Shown piece by piece: positions 54,966 to 63,068 of a stretch of 64,000 nt of DNA (position 1 is the stretch's first letter; the number at the start of each line of letters is the position of its first letter). The DNA lies in NCBI RefSeq assembly GCF_007753095.1, contig NZ_CP036348.1:4563311-4627310 (forward strand), in the 5' to 3' direction. The DNA comes from Rosistilla carotiformis. GTDB lineage: Bacteria; Planctomycetota; Planctomycetia; Pirellulales; Pirellulaceae. The notes beneath the pieces were generated by a model. It was not told where the DNA came from and made no database searches. It saw nothing but the letters and a program-made list of their open reading frames with translations. A program made the position numbers and the translations under genes.

Positions 54966-56819
54966 ATGTCCCTGCCGGCTGATTTTGACGTCCGCGAACG
55001 CGTGCGCGAAGCGAACGATATCGTCGATGTCGTGGGCGCATCGCTTGAACTGCGCCGCCAGGGCAGCAGTTTTGTCGCGCGTTGCCCTTGGCACGACGAT
55101 AAGAAGCCGAGCCTGTCGGTCAATCCGGTCCGCCAATCGTGGAAGTGCTGGCCCTGCGATATCGGCGGTGATGTCTTTAGCTTTGTAATGCGGCGCGATG
55201 GCGTCAGCTTCCCCGAAGCGCTCAAGATCCTCGCCGACCGCGCCGGCATCGAGATCCAACGCGGTTCCGCTCCTGCTGAAAAAGGATCGGTCGACGACAA
55301 GGCAACCTTACTGTCGGCGCTGAAGTGGGCCGAAGAACGGTTCTTCAACTACCTGGCCAAATCGCCGGCAGCCGCGGTCGTCCGGGACTACCTGCAAGAA
55401 CGGGGCATCGACGAAGAGAATCGCATTCGCTTTCGCATCGGCTTCGCTCCCGACCAGTGGGACTGGTTGTTAGGCGCTGCGTTGGACGCCGGCTTCAGTC
55501 CGCAAATCCTGCAGGCCGCCGGCCTTGCCCTCGCGCGGAACTCAGGCAGTGGCCACTACGATTTTTTCCGTGGCCGATTGATGTTTCCGATCTACGACCT
55601 GCAAGATCGCCCGATCGCGTTTGGTGGACGCCACGTGCCGATGATCGGCGATCAATCGGGCGGCAAATACGTGAACACTTCCGAGACGAAGCTGTTCTCG
55701 AAGAGCCAACATCTGTACGCCCTGAACATGGCCCGCCAAGCGATGCAGCGGCAACGCCAGGCGCTGGTCATGGAGGGTTACACCGACGTGATCGCCGCCC
55801 GACAGCACGGCATCGAAACGGCAGTCGCTTGCCTGGGCGTGGCCGTGGGCGACAGCCATGTGCGGCTGCTGAAGCGATTTGTCGACCAAATCGTGCTGGT
55901 CCTCGACGGCGACGCCGCCGGGCAGCGTCGCGCCGACGAAGTGCTAGAACTTTTTGTGTCGGCCGACGTCGACATGCGTGTTCTGACACTGCCCCAGGGG
56001 CAAGATCCCGCCGACTTCCTGAACACCCACGGTGCCGATGCGTTCCGTGAATTGATCGCCCAAGCCCCCGATGCGATCGAACACAAACTGAATCGTTCAA
56101 CCGCCGGAATCGACTTAGTCCGGGACACCCACGCCGCGTCGGCAGCCCTCGATTCGATGCTCCGGCTGGTCGCCAAATCGCCTCAAAACGCGAACAACTT
56201 GCGGATCGAACAAACCGTAATGCGACTCAGCCGAACGTTTGGGCTGCCCGCCGACACGCTGAAGAATCGGATCACCGAACACCGTAACGATCCGCGTCAG
56301 AACCGTGAATTCAAACGGCAACCGGAACCGACCACCGCGCCCCCACCCCAGGTCCGCCACCAACCGATCACCGGCATCGATCGCGAGCTGTTTGAATTGA
56401 TGATCGAACGGGCCGACCTGGTTCCCCAGGCGCTTGAATCGGTCGAACCGCGATGGCTGGCGACCGACACCGCCCGAGCCCTGATGACGATCTATGAAGA
56501 CCTGGAACTGGGCGGCCACGAACTGGATGTCCAGAACGTGCTACTGGCGGTCGAGGACGCGCACCTGAAGAGCGTGCTTGTCAATTTCCAACAATCGGTC
56601 GACGACAAAGCAGCAACCGTCAACGGACCGCCCGAAGTTCGGATGCAAGCGGTGATCGATCGCTTCCGTGGCACCGAGCTGGAGGAGCAGCGACGCCGCA
56701 CGCTGCGGGATTTGGAATCGAGCCAACTGGACGACGACGAAGAGATGGAGCTGCTGAAGCAGATGTTCGCTCAAGAGCGAACGCGCCAGGGACTGTTGGC
56801 CCCACCCCCTTCCGAATAA
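54966..56819 (+). CDS. dnaG: DNA primase
   Basis: 617 residues, typical for DnaG. The CHC2 zinc ribbon is C40-P-W-H43 with C61-W-P-C64. The catalytic RNA polymerase core has the Toprim motif MEGYTDVIAARQ (E270) and VLVLDGDAAGQRRADEVLE (D314, D316). The C-terminal region (about 450-617) should contact the replicative helicase. It makes RNA primers for lagging-strand synthesis. In many bacteria dnaG sits beside rpsU and rpoD; here it follows the sensory gene by only 18 nt, so the two may be co-transcribed. It converges on the PVC dehydrogenase-like gene across a 47-nt gap containing a GGCCGC/GCGGCC hairpin. Confidence 0.97.
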   Translation: MSLPADFDVRERVREANDIVDVVGASLELRRQGSSFVARCPWHDDKKPSLSVNPVRQSWKCWPCDIGGDVFSFVMRRDGVSFPEALKILADRAGIEIQRGSAPAEKGSVDDKATLLSALKWAEERFFNYLAKSPAAAVVRDYLQERGIDEENRIRFRIGFAPDQWDWLLGAALDAGFSPQILQAAGLALARNSGSGHYDFFRGRLMFPIYDLQDRPIAFGGRHVPMIGDQSGGKYVNTSETKLFSKSQHLYALNMARQAMQRQRQALVMEGYTDVIAARQHGIETAVACLGVAVGDSHVRLLKRFVDQIVLVLDGDAAGQRRADEVLELFVSADVDMRVLTLPQGQDPADFLNTHGADAFRELIAQAPDAIEHKLNRSTAGIDLVRDTHAASAALDSMLRLVAKSPQNANNLRIEQTVMRLSRTFGLPADTLKNRITEHRNDPRQNREFKRQPEPTTAPPPQVRHQPITGIDRELFELMIERADLVPQALESVEPRWLATDTARALMTIYEDLELGGHELDVQNVLLAVEDAHLKSVLVNFQQSVDDKAATVNGPPEVRMQAVIDRFRGTELEEQRRRTLRDLESSQLDDDEEMELLKQMFAQERTRQGLLAPPPSE

Positions 56820-56866
56820 CGCGAGGCCGCGTCGACTGCGGCCCCACGCTTCATCGTTGCGATCGT

Positions 56867-59800
56867 TTAGAAGTGATCGAGGATCGCAACGGGAGTCTCC
56901 GAATCGATCTCCACGGCGAATGGTTCGACGATCTTTCCGCGTTGGATCGCTAGCGTGACGCGGTGCTTCCCCTTGGCCAATTTCAAATCGCCAGCGTTCC
57001 AGGTTGGCGTTGGCTTGCCATCGACCCACATCTTGATCGCGTCGGATTCGGGCAAACGAATCCGGATCGGTTTGTCATCAAACGATTCAAAATCGAATCG
57101 CATGAATGCGGTTGGAATCGAATTCGCATGCTGTTTGAAATCGGCCAGCTCTGCAAGCTGAAGGCTCCCATCGACAAACGTGGTCGTGTTCTCCCAGACT
57201 AAAACGGGATTGTCGGTCGTCACCGAATCGATGCTCGTGCGATTCAGCAGACGGTTCGCTTCGGGCGAGAAGACCAGCTTCTGCCACGAGCGCACGATCG
57301 GATCGGTCGAAAGGGTCATCGCAGGGGTGCGGCCCAGTTCCGACAGAAAGCGCACCAGATCGACCAGTTCATCGCGAGTCAGCGAATCGACAAGCCCGGC
57401 GGCCATCAACGAACGCCCTTCGCCAACTTGATCGATCGTCTCCTGAGGAATCGTCTTTTTGCTACCGTCGGCCAAACGCAACGTCAACGATTGATTGGTC
57501 TCCGAATCGCGGATGCCTTGCACGATGGAACCATCGTCGGTCAACACGACCACCGAATGAAAGTTCTCTTTCACTTTGGCATTGGGATCGATCAGCGATT
57601 CGATCAGATAATCGATCTGCGCGCTCCCTCCCAAACTAACAAAGTTCGGACCGACACGGCCACCGGCCGGCCCGATCGCATGGCAGGCGATGCATTGCAG
57701 CTCGCTGCGGCGGAAGATCGCTTCCCCCTTCACGGGATCACCGGAATCTCGAACCGCTGCGGTCAGTTGCTCCGTTTGTTCGGCGGACATTTTCCAGCTG
57801 GCGTCGTCCAATTTTCCTGCTTCGCGAATCGCAGCTTCCAACGCGGCATGGCTTCCAGCCGACCGCACCTCACGCAGCGCCCCGCGGGCCGCGTCGGCGG
57901 GCAAGGTCACGCCAGCAAGCGCCTCGACCAACAAGTCACTACCGCCCTTACGACGCAACACGCCACGAAGCGATTGCTCGCCCCAAGGTGACTGATCACG
58001 GGAGGCTAACAATCCCCATGCCTCGCGAGCCGCCAGCCGGGGCCGCGCTCCGACCAAGGATTCGATTGCGGCAATCCGCCACTCAGGACTCGCGTTGGTG
58101 TCGCGCGCGACCGCAGCCAACGGCTGCAATGACGCGTCGGTCGCCAATTGCCCCAGAGTCGCCAAGGCGATCATCGGCAGCGAACCGCGCTGCTTCGCTC
58201 GGTCGATCACGGCCAACACAATCGGCTGCAGATCGGCGGCTTTCCACCGCCCGATCGCCTTCAACGTCGCCTGCTCGGTGGGCGAATCGAATTCCAAATC
58301 CGTTGTCTCGGCGTAGGACTTCAGCAGCTCCACCCCCTTGGACGGCATCACATTGCGGGTTTCCTTCTGGCGGACCACGGCTTCGATTAGAGAGGCGCGG
58401 GCTGGATCCGAAAACGCACTCTCAGAACTTAGCACCAGCTGCAGGACCTCATTTAACGATTCCGCATCGGCAGCATCGGCCAGTGCGCTGAGCAGCGCCG
58501 CCGCATCGGCCGGTCCAATCTCCCCCTGGCGAATCAACGCGACCACCGGTGCGACCACAGCCGGCGAGGCCGCCGCACGAATCGCAAACTCCAATCGCGC
58601 GGTCTTGTTTTGCGTATCGAAGCTGCCGGCGGCAAGCGCTTCGATCCATTGCGACTGAGTCCGCTTCAGCGTGTTCCAAAGTGCAAAATCGAGGTTCTCG
58701 TCGAGTTCCTGATCCAGTGCTCGCAAGGCGATCGCGGCAGCTTCCCCCGTTCCCACGTCGCCTAGCGCCGTGACCGCTTCCAAACGGACCTGCGGATTCG
58801 CATCGGCAACGGCGATGGTCAGCAAAGCCAACGCATCGTCGATCGTGTCGCGACGCAACCCGATATAGCGGACCGCGGCGGCGCGGAAATGTTCGTTCTC
58901 GCAAGCAGCCAACGTTTTCAAAAGCTGCGCGTCGGGTCGGTCCAGGCATTCGCGAACCCACATCGCCTCGAACTGACGATTTAATAGCGCCGCCCCCTGG
59001 GCTTCTCCGACCCAACCGGTCAATGCCGCAAGCACGTCGTCCGCGTTTCGTTCTTTAAATTCTTGCCGCGCGAATTGCCGCAGCCACAACGCGGGACTCT
59101 CCAACAAATGCAACAACGCCACGTCGGAGAGCGCTCCCGTGGGAGTCGGCTTCATCAACGGCGAATCGTTGAATGTCAAACGCCAAATCCGACCATGGCC
59201 ACGATCGCGTCGTTCGTCGCGGAAATCGACTTCGCCATGCTGGATGATCGGGTTGTACCAATCGGCGATATAGATCGCACCATCGGGCCCCATCCGGGCG
59301 TCGATCGGACGAAAAGCGACGTGCTGACTGACGATCAATTCCGGCTGCTGCCGCGAATTATAACCGCTTCCCTGCGGGCGAACGGTGAACCGGCAAACGC
59401 GATGGCCGCGGAAGTCGTTGGTGACCAGATCGCCTTGCCAATCGGCGGGAATATGCGTCCCCGAAAGGACTTCCAAACCGCAATGCTTGGGGCTGCCGGG
59501 GTTCAACCCTCGCAGATGCCGCGACGCACCCGGGCTGGTCATGAAAACCGATCCCGGAAAGACGTAATTGATTCCTTCCACCCCAGCGCCGTCGGTGGCG
59601 AACGATTGGCCATACGCATCGAAGATGTGCCCCCAGGGATTGACCAGTCCCTTGCACATCACCTCCAGCGATTGCGTTTCGGTCCGGTAACGCCAGATCC
59701 CGCCGCCGTTGAGATGCCGGGTGCCGTAAGGCGTCTCGACATGGCTGTGGATGTAGATCGATTGGTTCATGTACAGGCAACCATCGGGGCCCCAACGCAG

Positions 59801-60310
59801 CGTGTGCAACAGATGGTGCGTATCTTCGGTGCCAAATCCACTCAACACGACCCGCCGCTGATCAGCGCGTCCGTCGCCATCGCTGTCGCTCAGATGGATC
59901 AATTCGGTGCTGTTGGCCACGTAGACGCCTCCGTCCCCCGGCAACACCCCGGTCGGAATCAATAGATTATCGGCAAACACCTGGCTGTGATCGGCAACGC
60001 CATCGCCGGTGGTGTCTTGCAGAACGATGATCTTGTCGGTCGCGGCGGCCCCCGGAACGATCTGCGGATAGACTTCACTGCTGGCAACCCACAGCCGACC
60101 CTGGCTGTCAAAGTTCATCTGGATCGGCTTTTTGATCATCGGGTCCGACGCAAACAGATTGATCTCGATCCGAGGATCCAGACGCATCGCCTCCATTTCG
60201 GCTTGCGGGTCGGGGGCGGGGATGTTGGTCAGGTCGCGTTGCGCGGAGACGTTCACAGTCGTCAGCGCCACGAAAATGCAGCAAATGAAGGTGCGTAGGT
60301 TGCGGATCAC
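56867..60310 (-). CDS. PVC-type CxxCH membrane-bound dehydrogenase-like protein
   Basis: About 1147 residues. The signal peptide is RTFICCIFVALTTVNVSAQ. A beta-propeller dehydrogenase-like domain follows (IQMNFDSQGRLWVASSEVYP; LHTLRWGPDGCLYMNQSIYI; DARMGPDGAIYIADWYNP). A long HEAT-repeat field comes next (about 440-830; for example VRLEAVTALGDVGTGEAAAI). Then a heme c motif C873-I-A-C876-H877 and a cytochrome-like region (GPNFVSLGGSAQIDYLIESL). The end resembles a PA14-like or carbohydrate-binding fold (KMWVDGKPTPTWNAGD). Expected in the periplasm, oxidising an unknown sugar or alcohol and passing electrons through heme. The GTG at 60310 has AGGAAAA upstream; the longer frame to 60427 is doubtful. 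Confidence 0.92.
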   Translation of the reverse strand: MIRNLRTFICCIFVALTTVNVSAQRDLTNIPAPDPQAEMEAMRLDPRIEINLFASDPMIKKPIQMNFDSQGRLWVASSEVYPQIVPGAAATDKIIVLQDTTGDGVADHSQVFADNLLIPTGVLPGDGGVYVANSTELIHLSDSDGDGRADQRRVVLSGFGTEDTHHLLHTLRWGPDGCLYMNQSIYIHSHVETPYGTRHLNGGGIWRYRTETQSLEVMCKGLVNPWGHIFDAYGQSFATDGAGVEGINYVFPGSVFMTSPGASRHLRGLNPGSPKHCGLEVLSGTHIPADWQGDLVTNDFRGHRVCRFTVRPQGSGYNSRQQPELIVSQHVAFRPIDARMGPDGAIYIADWYNPIIQHGEVDFRDERRDRGHGRIWRLTFNDSPLMKPTPTGALSDVALLHLLESPALWLRQFARQEFKERNADDVLAALTGWVGEAQGAALLNRQFEAMWVRECLDRPDAQLLKTLAACENEHFRAAAVRYIGLRRDTIDDALALLTIAVADANPQVRLEAVTALGDVGTGEAAAIALRALDQELDENLDFALWNTLKRTQSQWIEALAAGSFDTQNKTARLEFAIRAAASPAVVAPVVALIRQGEIGPADAAALLSALADAADAESLNEVLQLVLSSESAFSDPARASLIEAVVRQKETRNVMPSKGVELLKSYAETTDLEFDSPTEQATLKAIGRWKAADLQPIVLAVIDRAKQRGSLPMIALATLGQLATDASLQPLAAVARDTNASPEWRIAAIESLVGARPRLAAREAWGLLASRDQSPWGEQSLRGVLRRKGGSDLLVEALAGVTLPADAARGALREVRSAGSHAALEAAIREAGKLDDASWKMSAEQTEQLTAAVRDSGDPVKGEAIFRRSELQCIACHAIGPAGGRVGPNFVSLGGSAQIDYLIESLIDPNAKVKENFHSVVVLTDDGSIVQGIRDSETNQSLTLRLADGSKKTIPQETIDQVGEGRSLMAAGLVDSLTRDELVDLVRFLSELGRTPAMTLSTDPIVRSWQKLVFSPEANRLLNRTSIDSVTTDNPVLVWENTTTFVDGSLQLAELADFKQHANSIPTAFMRFDFESFDDKPIRIRLPESDAIKMWVDGKPTPTWNAGDLKLAKGKHRVTLAIQRGKIVEPFAVEIDSETPVAILDHF

Positions 60311-60516
60311 GGAAAGTTTTCCTGTCAACGATGGTGGAAGGTTGGGGTTGGGGGGATTGTGTGAGAGCCGATTATAGGTCAAGCCACGAAGTTTTGTTGC
60401 GAAGTCACCCTTGGTTTGACCCAGCATCGCTGGGCGCTTAGCATTAGAAAGGATCTGAAAAGGTCAAAGGAAACTTATCGAAAACTCCAGGATGCGATTT
60501 AAGGCTGGAACTTCTC

Positions 60517-61623
60517 ATGAAACAACGCCCCCAAGCCATCACCCTCACCAGCGACGCTCAGCAACGCGCGACCATCGGATTACGGTTGTTTTTGATCATA
60601 TGTTCCGTCGCTTCGATGTCGGTGATTGCGTTCGGCCAAGGCCCCGCCTTTGACCCACTGGCTCCCGGCAACCCCAAACCCGCTCCCACACGTCCCCAAC
60701 CAGGCGTTGCACGTCCACCGCAACCTGCGCCTGCGGCGCGCCCGGTTACCCCGGCCCCCCCGAAGACAACGCGTCCCACCAATGCGCCTAAGAAAAAGAT
60801 CCCCGAGGAATTGAAACCTCGCTTGGAAAAAATCACGACCAAAGACGGCGTGCCGTTGCAGATCGGATACTTCCCTTCGGACCGAGGCAAAAAAGCAGCG
60901 ACCGTTCTGTTGGTTCACGAATGGTCAGGCCAAACCAGCCCATACGTTTCGTTGGCCTTCAAACTGCAATCGCAAGGTTGCGCGGTCGCGCTGCTGGACA
61001 TCCGTGGCCATGGTCGCAGTCGCGTGATCGGTGCCGACGGGAAACCGATGGAAGTTGAGCGGGCCACGAAGCGCGACATGGAAGCCGTTGTCGCGTTGGA
61101 TATGGAGGCCGCCAAGAAATTCCTTCGCAGCGAAAATGACGCGGAAAAATTGAACCTCAACGCCCTGACAGTGATCGGCATCGAAGAAGGCTCGATCCTG
61201 GCGATGAATTGGGCCATGATGGACTGGAACTGGCCATCGATCGGCACCAAGAAACAGGGCCAGGATGTGAAGGCGCTGGTGCTCGTTTCGCCGATCAAAT
61301 CGGTCAATGGCGTCAGTGGCGATTTGGCGACGCGGCACCCTGCGATCAGCCGTCTGCCCATTATGATCGTTTCGGGAAGCGGGATCAGCGAAAATTCCGA
61401 AGCGAATCGCTTGGCCAAGCTTTTTGAACGCGCTCGGGTGTCGGGCAAGTTCGACAACACGCAACCGCTGCCACTCAAAGCGATGCGGGTACGGGCAAAT
61501 CTTTCAGGTGTCGATCTCGTACTACGTGGCCCCGAAGTGATCGACAGCATCGCCAGCTTTGTCGAACAATCGGTCGTTGCCAACATGGATCTCTTTCCAT
61601 GGGTCCAACGCAACGATGACTGA
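60517..61623 (+). CDS. Exported alpha/beta-hydrolase-like protein lacking the nucleophile serine
   Basis: 368 residues. A membrane-signal helix (LRLFLIICSVASMSVIAFGQ) leads to a proline-rich linker of about 50 residues. The alpha/beta-hydrolase core has ATVLLVHEWSGQTSPYVSLA, VALLDIRGHGRSRV and IMIVSGSGISENSEANRLAK. The nucleophile elbow, normally G-x-S-x-G, reads G221-I-E223-E-G225 followed by S226. Glutamate replaces the nucleophilic serine, so hydrolase activity by the usual mechanism is unlikely. It might be a binding or signalling protein. The gene diverges from the PVC dehydrogenase-like gene. Confidence 0.8.
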   Translation: MKQRPQAITLTSDAQQRATIGLRLFLIICSVASMSVIAFGQGPAFDPLAPGNPKPAPTRPQPGVARPPQPAPAARPVTPAPPKTTRPTNAPKKKIPEELKPRLEKITTKDGVPLQIGYFPSDRGKKAATVLLVHEWSGQTSPYVSLAFKLQSQGCAVALLDIRGHGRSRVIGADGKPMEVERATKRDMEAVVALDMEAAKKFLRSENDAEKLNLNALTVIGIEEGSILAMNWAMMDWNWPSIGTKKQGQDVKALVLVSPIKSVNGVSGDLATRHPAISRLPIMIVSGSGISENSEANRLAKLFERARVSGKFDNTQPLPLKAMRVRANLSGVDLVLRGPEVIDSIASFVEQSVVANMDLFPWVQRNDD

Positions 61624-61757
61624 GAGGGCTTAGCGGTGCCCGCCAAGGGCAGGCGTTGATCTTGAGAAGGGATGCGTTGTTGAGCCGCTAAGCGAGCGGG
61701 GCCTTCGCCACAACGCTCGCGATCCAAAGTTTCCGCGGCAACCTCTTGCCGCCCATA

Positions 61758-62759
61758 TTACCAATCGGCCGGTTCGGCCGTCTTGCCGGGGCGTACGACA
61801 TCGGTCGCTAAACCGAGCATCTCCATGCCACGGATCACCCACCACGCCATGTCGAATTCCCACCAGCGATGACCATGCATCGCCGCTCGCGGGCTGGCAT
61901 GGTGGTTGTTGTGCCAACCTTCGCCGTGGGTGAGCAATGCGATCAGCCAGTGGTTGCGGCTGTCGTCGCGGGTTTCGTAATTGCGGTATCCAATCACATG
62001 GGTCAGCGAATTGACCGCCCACGTTCCGTGAAGAACGATCACCACGCGGACCAAGACTCCCCAGAACAACCAGCTGAGTCCCAGTTGAACCGCTCCGTCG
62101 AACGTGCCCGACATGAAATAGCCGACCGCCGAACCGATCAGATAATACAACAGCGCGTGCGAGGCGAAGATCCCAAACCAACGCCAACGGGCTTCCAATT
62201 TCAGGTAGAACGGATCGCGCAACAGATCGCGGACATAGCGTTCGAAATGGCTAGTCGTATCGTGGTCGCGGTTGCGGTAGACGACCCAACCGACGTGCGA
62301 CCACCAAAAACCAGCTTTGGGAGTATGCGGATCGGGCTGATGATCGCTGTGTTGATGGTGCATGCGGTGGATCGCGACCCAACGCGCGGGACTGTCCTGC
62401 AAATTGCAGATTCCCAGCACGGCCAGGCTGTGTTCTAGCCATAGCGGACATTTAAAGCCGCGGTGGGTCAGCAAGCGGTGGTAGCAGACATTGATTCCCA
62501 CCATTCCATAGAAGAAGTGGCCGGCAATCGCCAACGCTAAGCCTGACCACGAGAACAGGTATCCGGCCAGCGGCGGGACGATCGCCGCCAGGGCTCCCAA
62601 ATGGACCAACCCCAGCACCAACGCGTACGTTTTTTGCAGCTCGGGCGGCTTGGCGGTCTCAGGAATATCCACCCGCGGCGGGCGAACCGGTGGGCCGGGA
62701 TTTGATTCAGGCGAATCGTCGGATACCTGATCGGTGGATTCGATCGCTTCGGTAGACAT
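61758..62759 (-). CDS. Acyl-CoA/acyl-lipid delta-9-type desaturase
   Basis: 333 residues with three histidine boxes: H94-RLLT-H99 (YHRLLTHRGFK), H131-RM-HH (134-135) and H283-NN-HH (286-287). The pattern matches the delta-9 acyl-CoA desaturase family rather than the family of the protein at 46839-47846. Membrane helices lie around 45-85, 195-215 and 230-250. A soluble proline-rich N-terminus of about 40 residues precedes them. It inserts a cis double bond in saturated acyl chains using a di-iron centre. No electron-donor gene adjoins it. Confidence 0.92.
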   Translation of the reverse strand: MSTEAIESTDQVSDDSPESNPGPPVRPPRVDIPETAKPPELQKTYALVLGLVHLGALAAIVPPLAGYLFSWSGLALAIAGHFFYGMVGINVCYHRLLTHRGFKCPLWLEHSLAVLGICNLQDSPARWVAIHRMHHQHSDHQPDPHTPKAGFWWSHVGWVVYRNRDHDTTSHFERYVRDLLRDPFYLKLEARWRWFGIFASHALLYYLIGSAVGYFMSGTFDGAVQLGLSWLFWGVLVRVVIVLHGTWAVNSLTHVIGYRNYETRDDSRNHWLIALLTHGEGWHNNHHASPRAAMHGHRWWEFDMAWWVIRGMEMLGLATDVVRPGKTAEPADW

Positions 62760-63068
62760 GATTTAAATAGGGGATTCCAGGGAAAAACGGTGGGCCATCT
62801 CGGACCGCCCGTTCGGTCGCGGGTCTCAGGTCTCGGTCAGCCGGTGCTACTGGCATCCTAATACGATCCGGCATTTTCCGGTATGCCGAAAATCCAGTCG
62901 CCCCAGATTTGCTAACCATCACATTTTCGCCAAGCTTTGCCCGCCAGGCAACCCAAACGGACAAATTGCCCCACGGGAGACCGCTTTCACCAACAATTCA
63001 GGGGAGTGCAACGTTGCGTTGCACTCCCCTCATGTCATTCATCAAAAAATCGCGTCGCCACCGATTTT
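62760..63068. other. 309-base intergenic region
   Basis: It contains the strong palindrome at 63000-63030 and the presumed promoter of the desaturase gene. The 69-codon frame here lacks support. Confidence 0.4.
63000..63030. terminator. Perfect 14-bp hairpin after the repeat-protein gene
   Basis: AGGGGAGTGCAACG (63000-63013) pairs perfectly with 63017-63030 around a 3-nt loop, 38 nt past the stop at 63069. There is no T run on either side, so it may be a Rho-independent stop of non-canonical type, an mRNA-stabilising hairpin or a dispersed palindrome. Confidence 0.55.

Noticed and set aside
61628..61693. Long-range inverted repeat GCTTAGCGG/CCGCTAAGC after the hydrolase gene
   Set aside because: Only 9 bp with a 48-nt loop and no T run; could be chance or part of a dispersed repeat, but there is not enough evidence to annotate.
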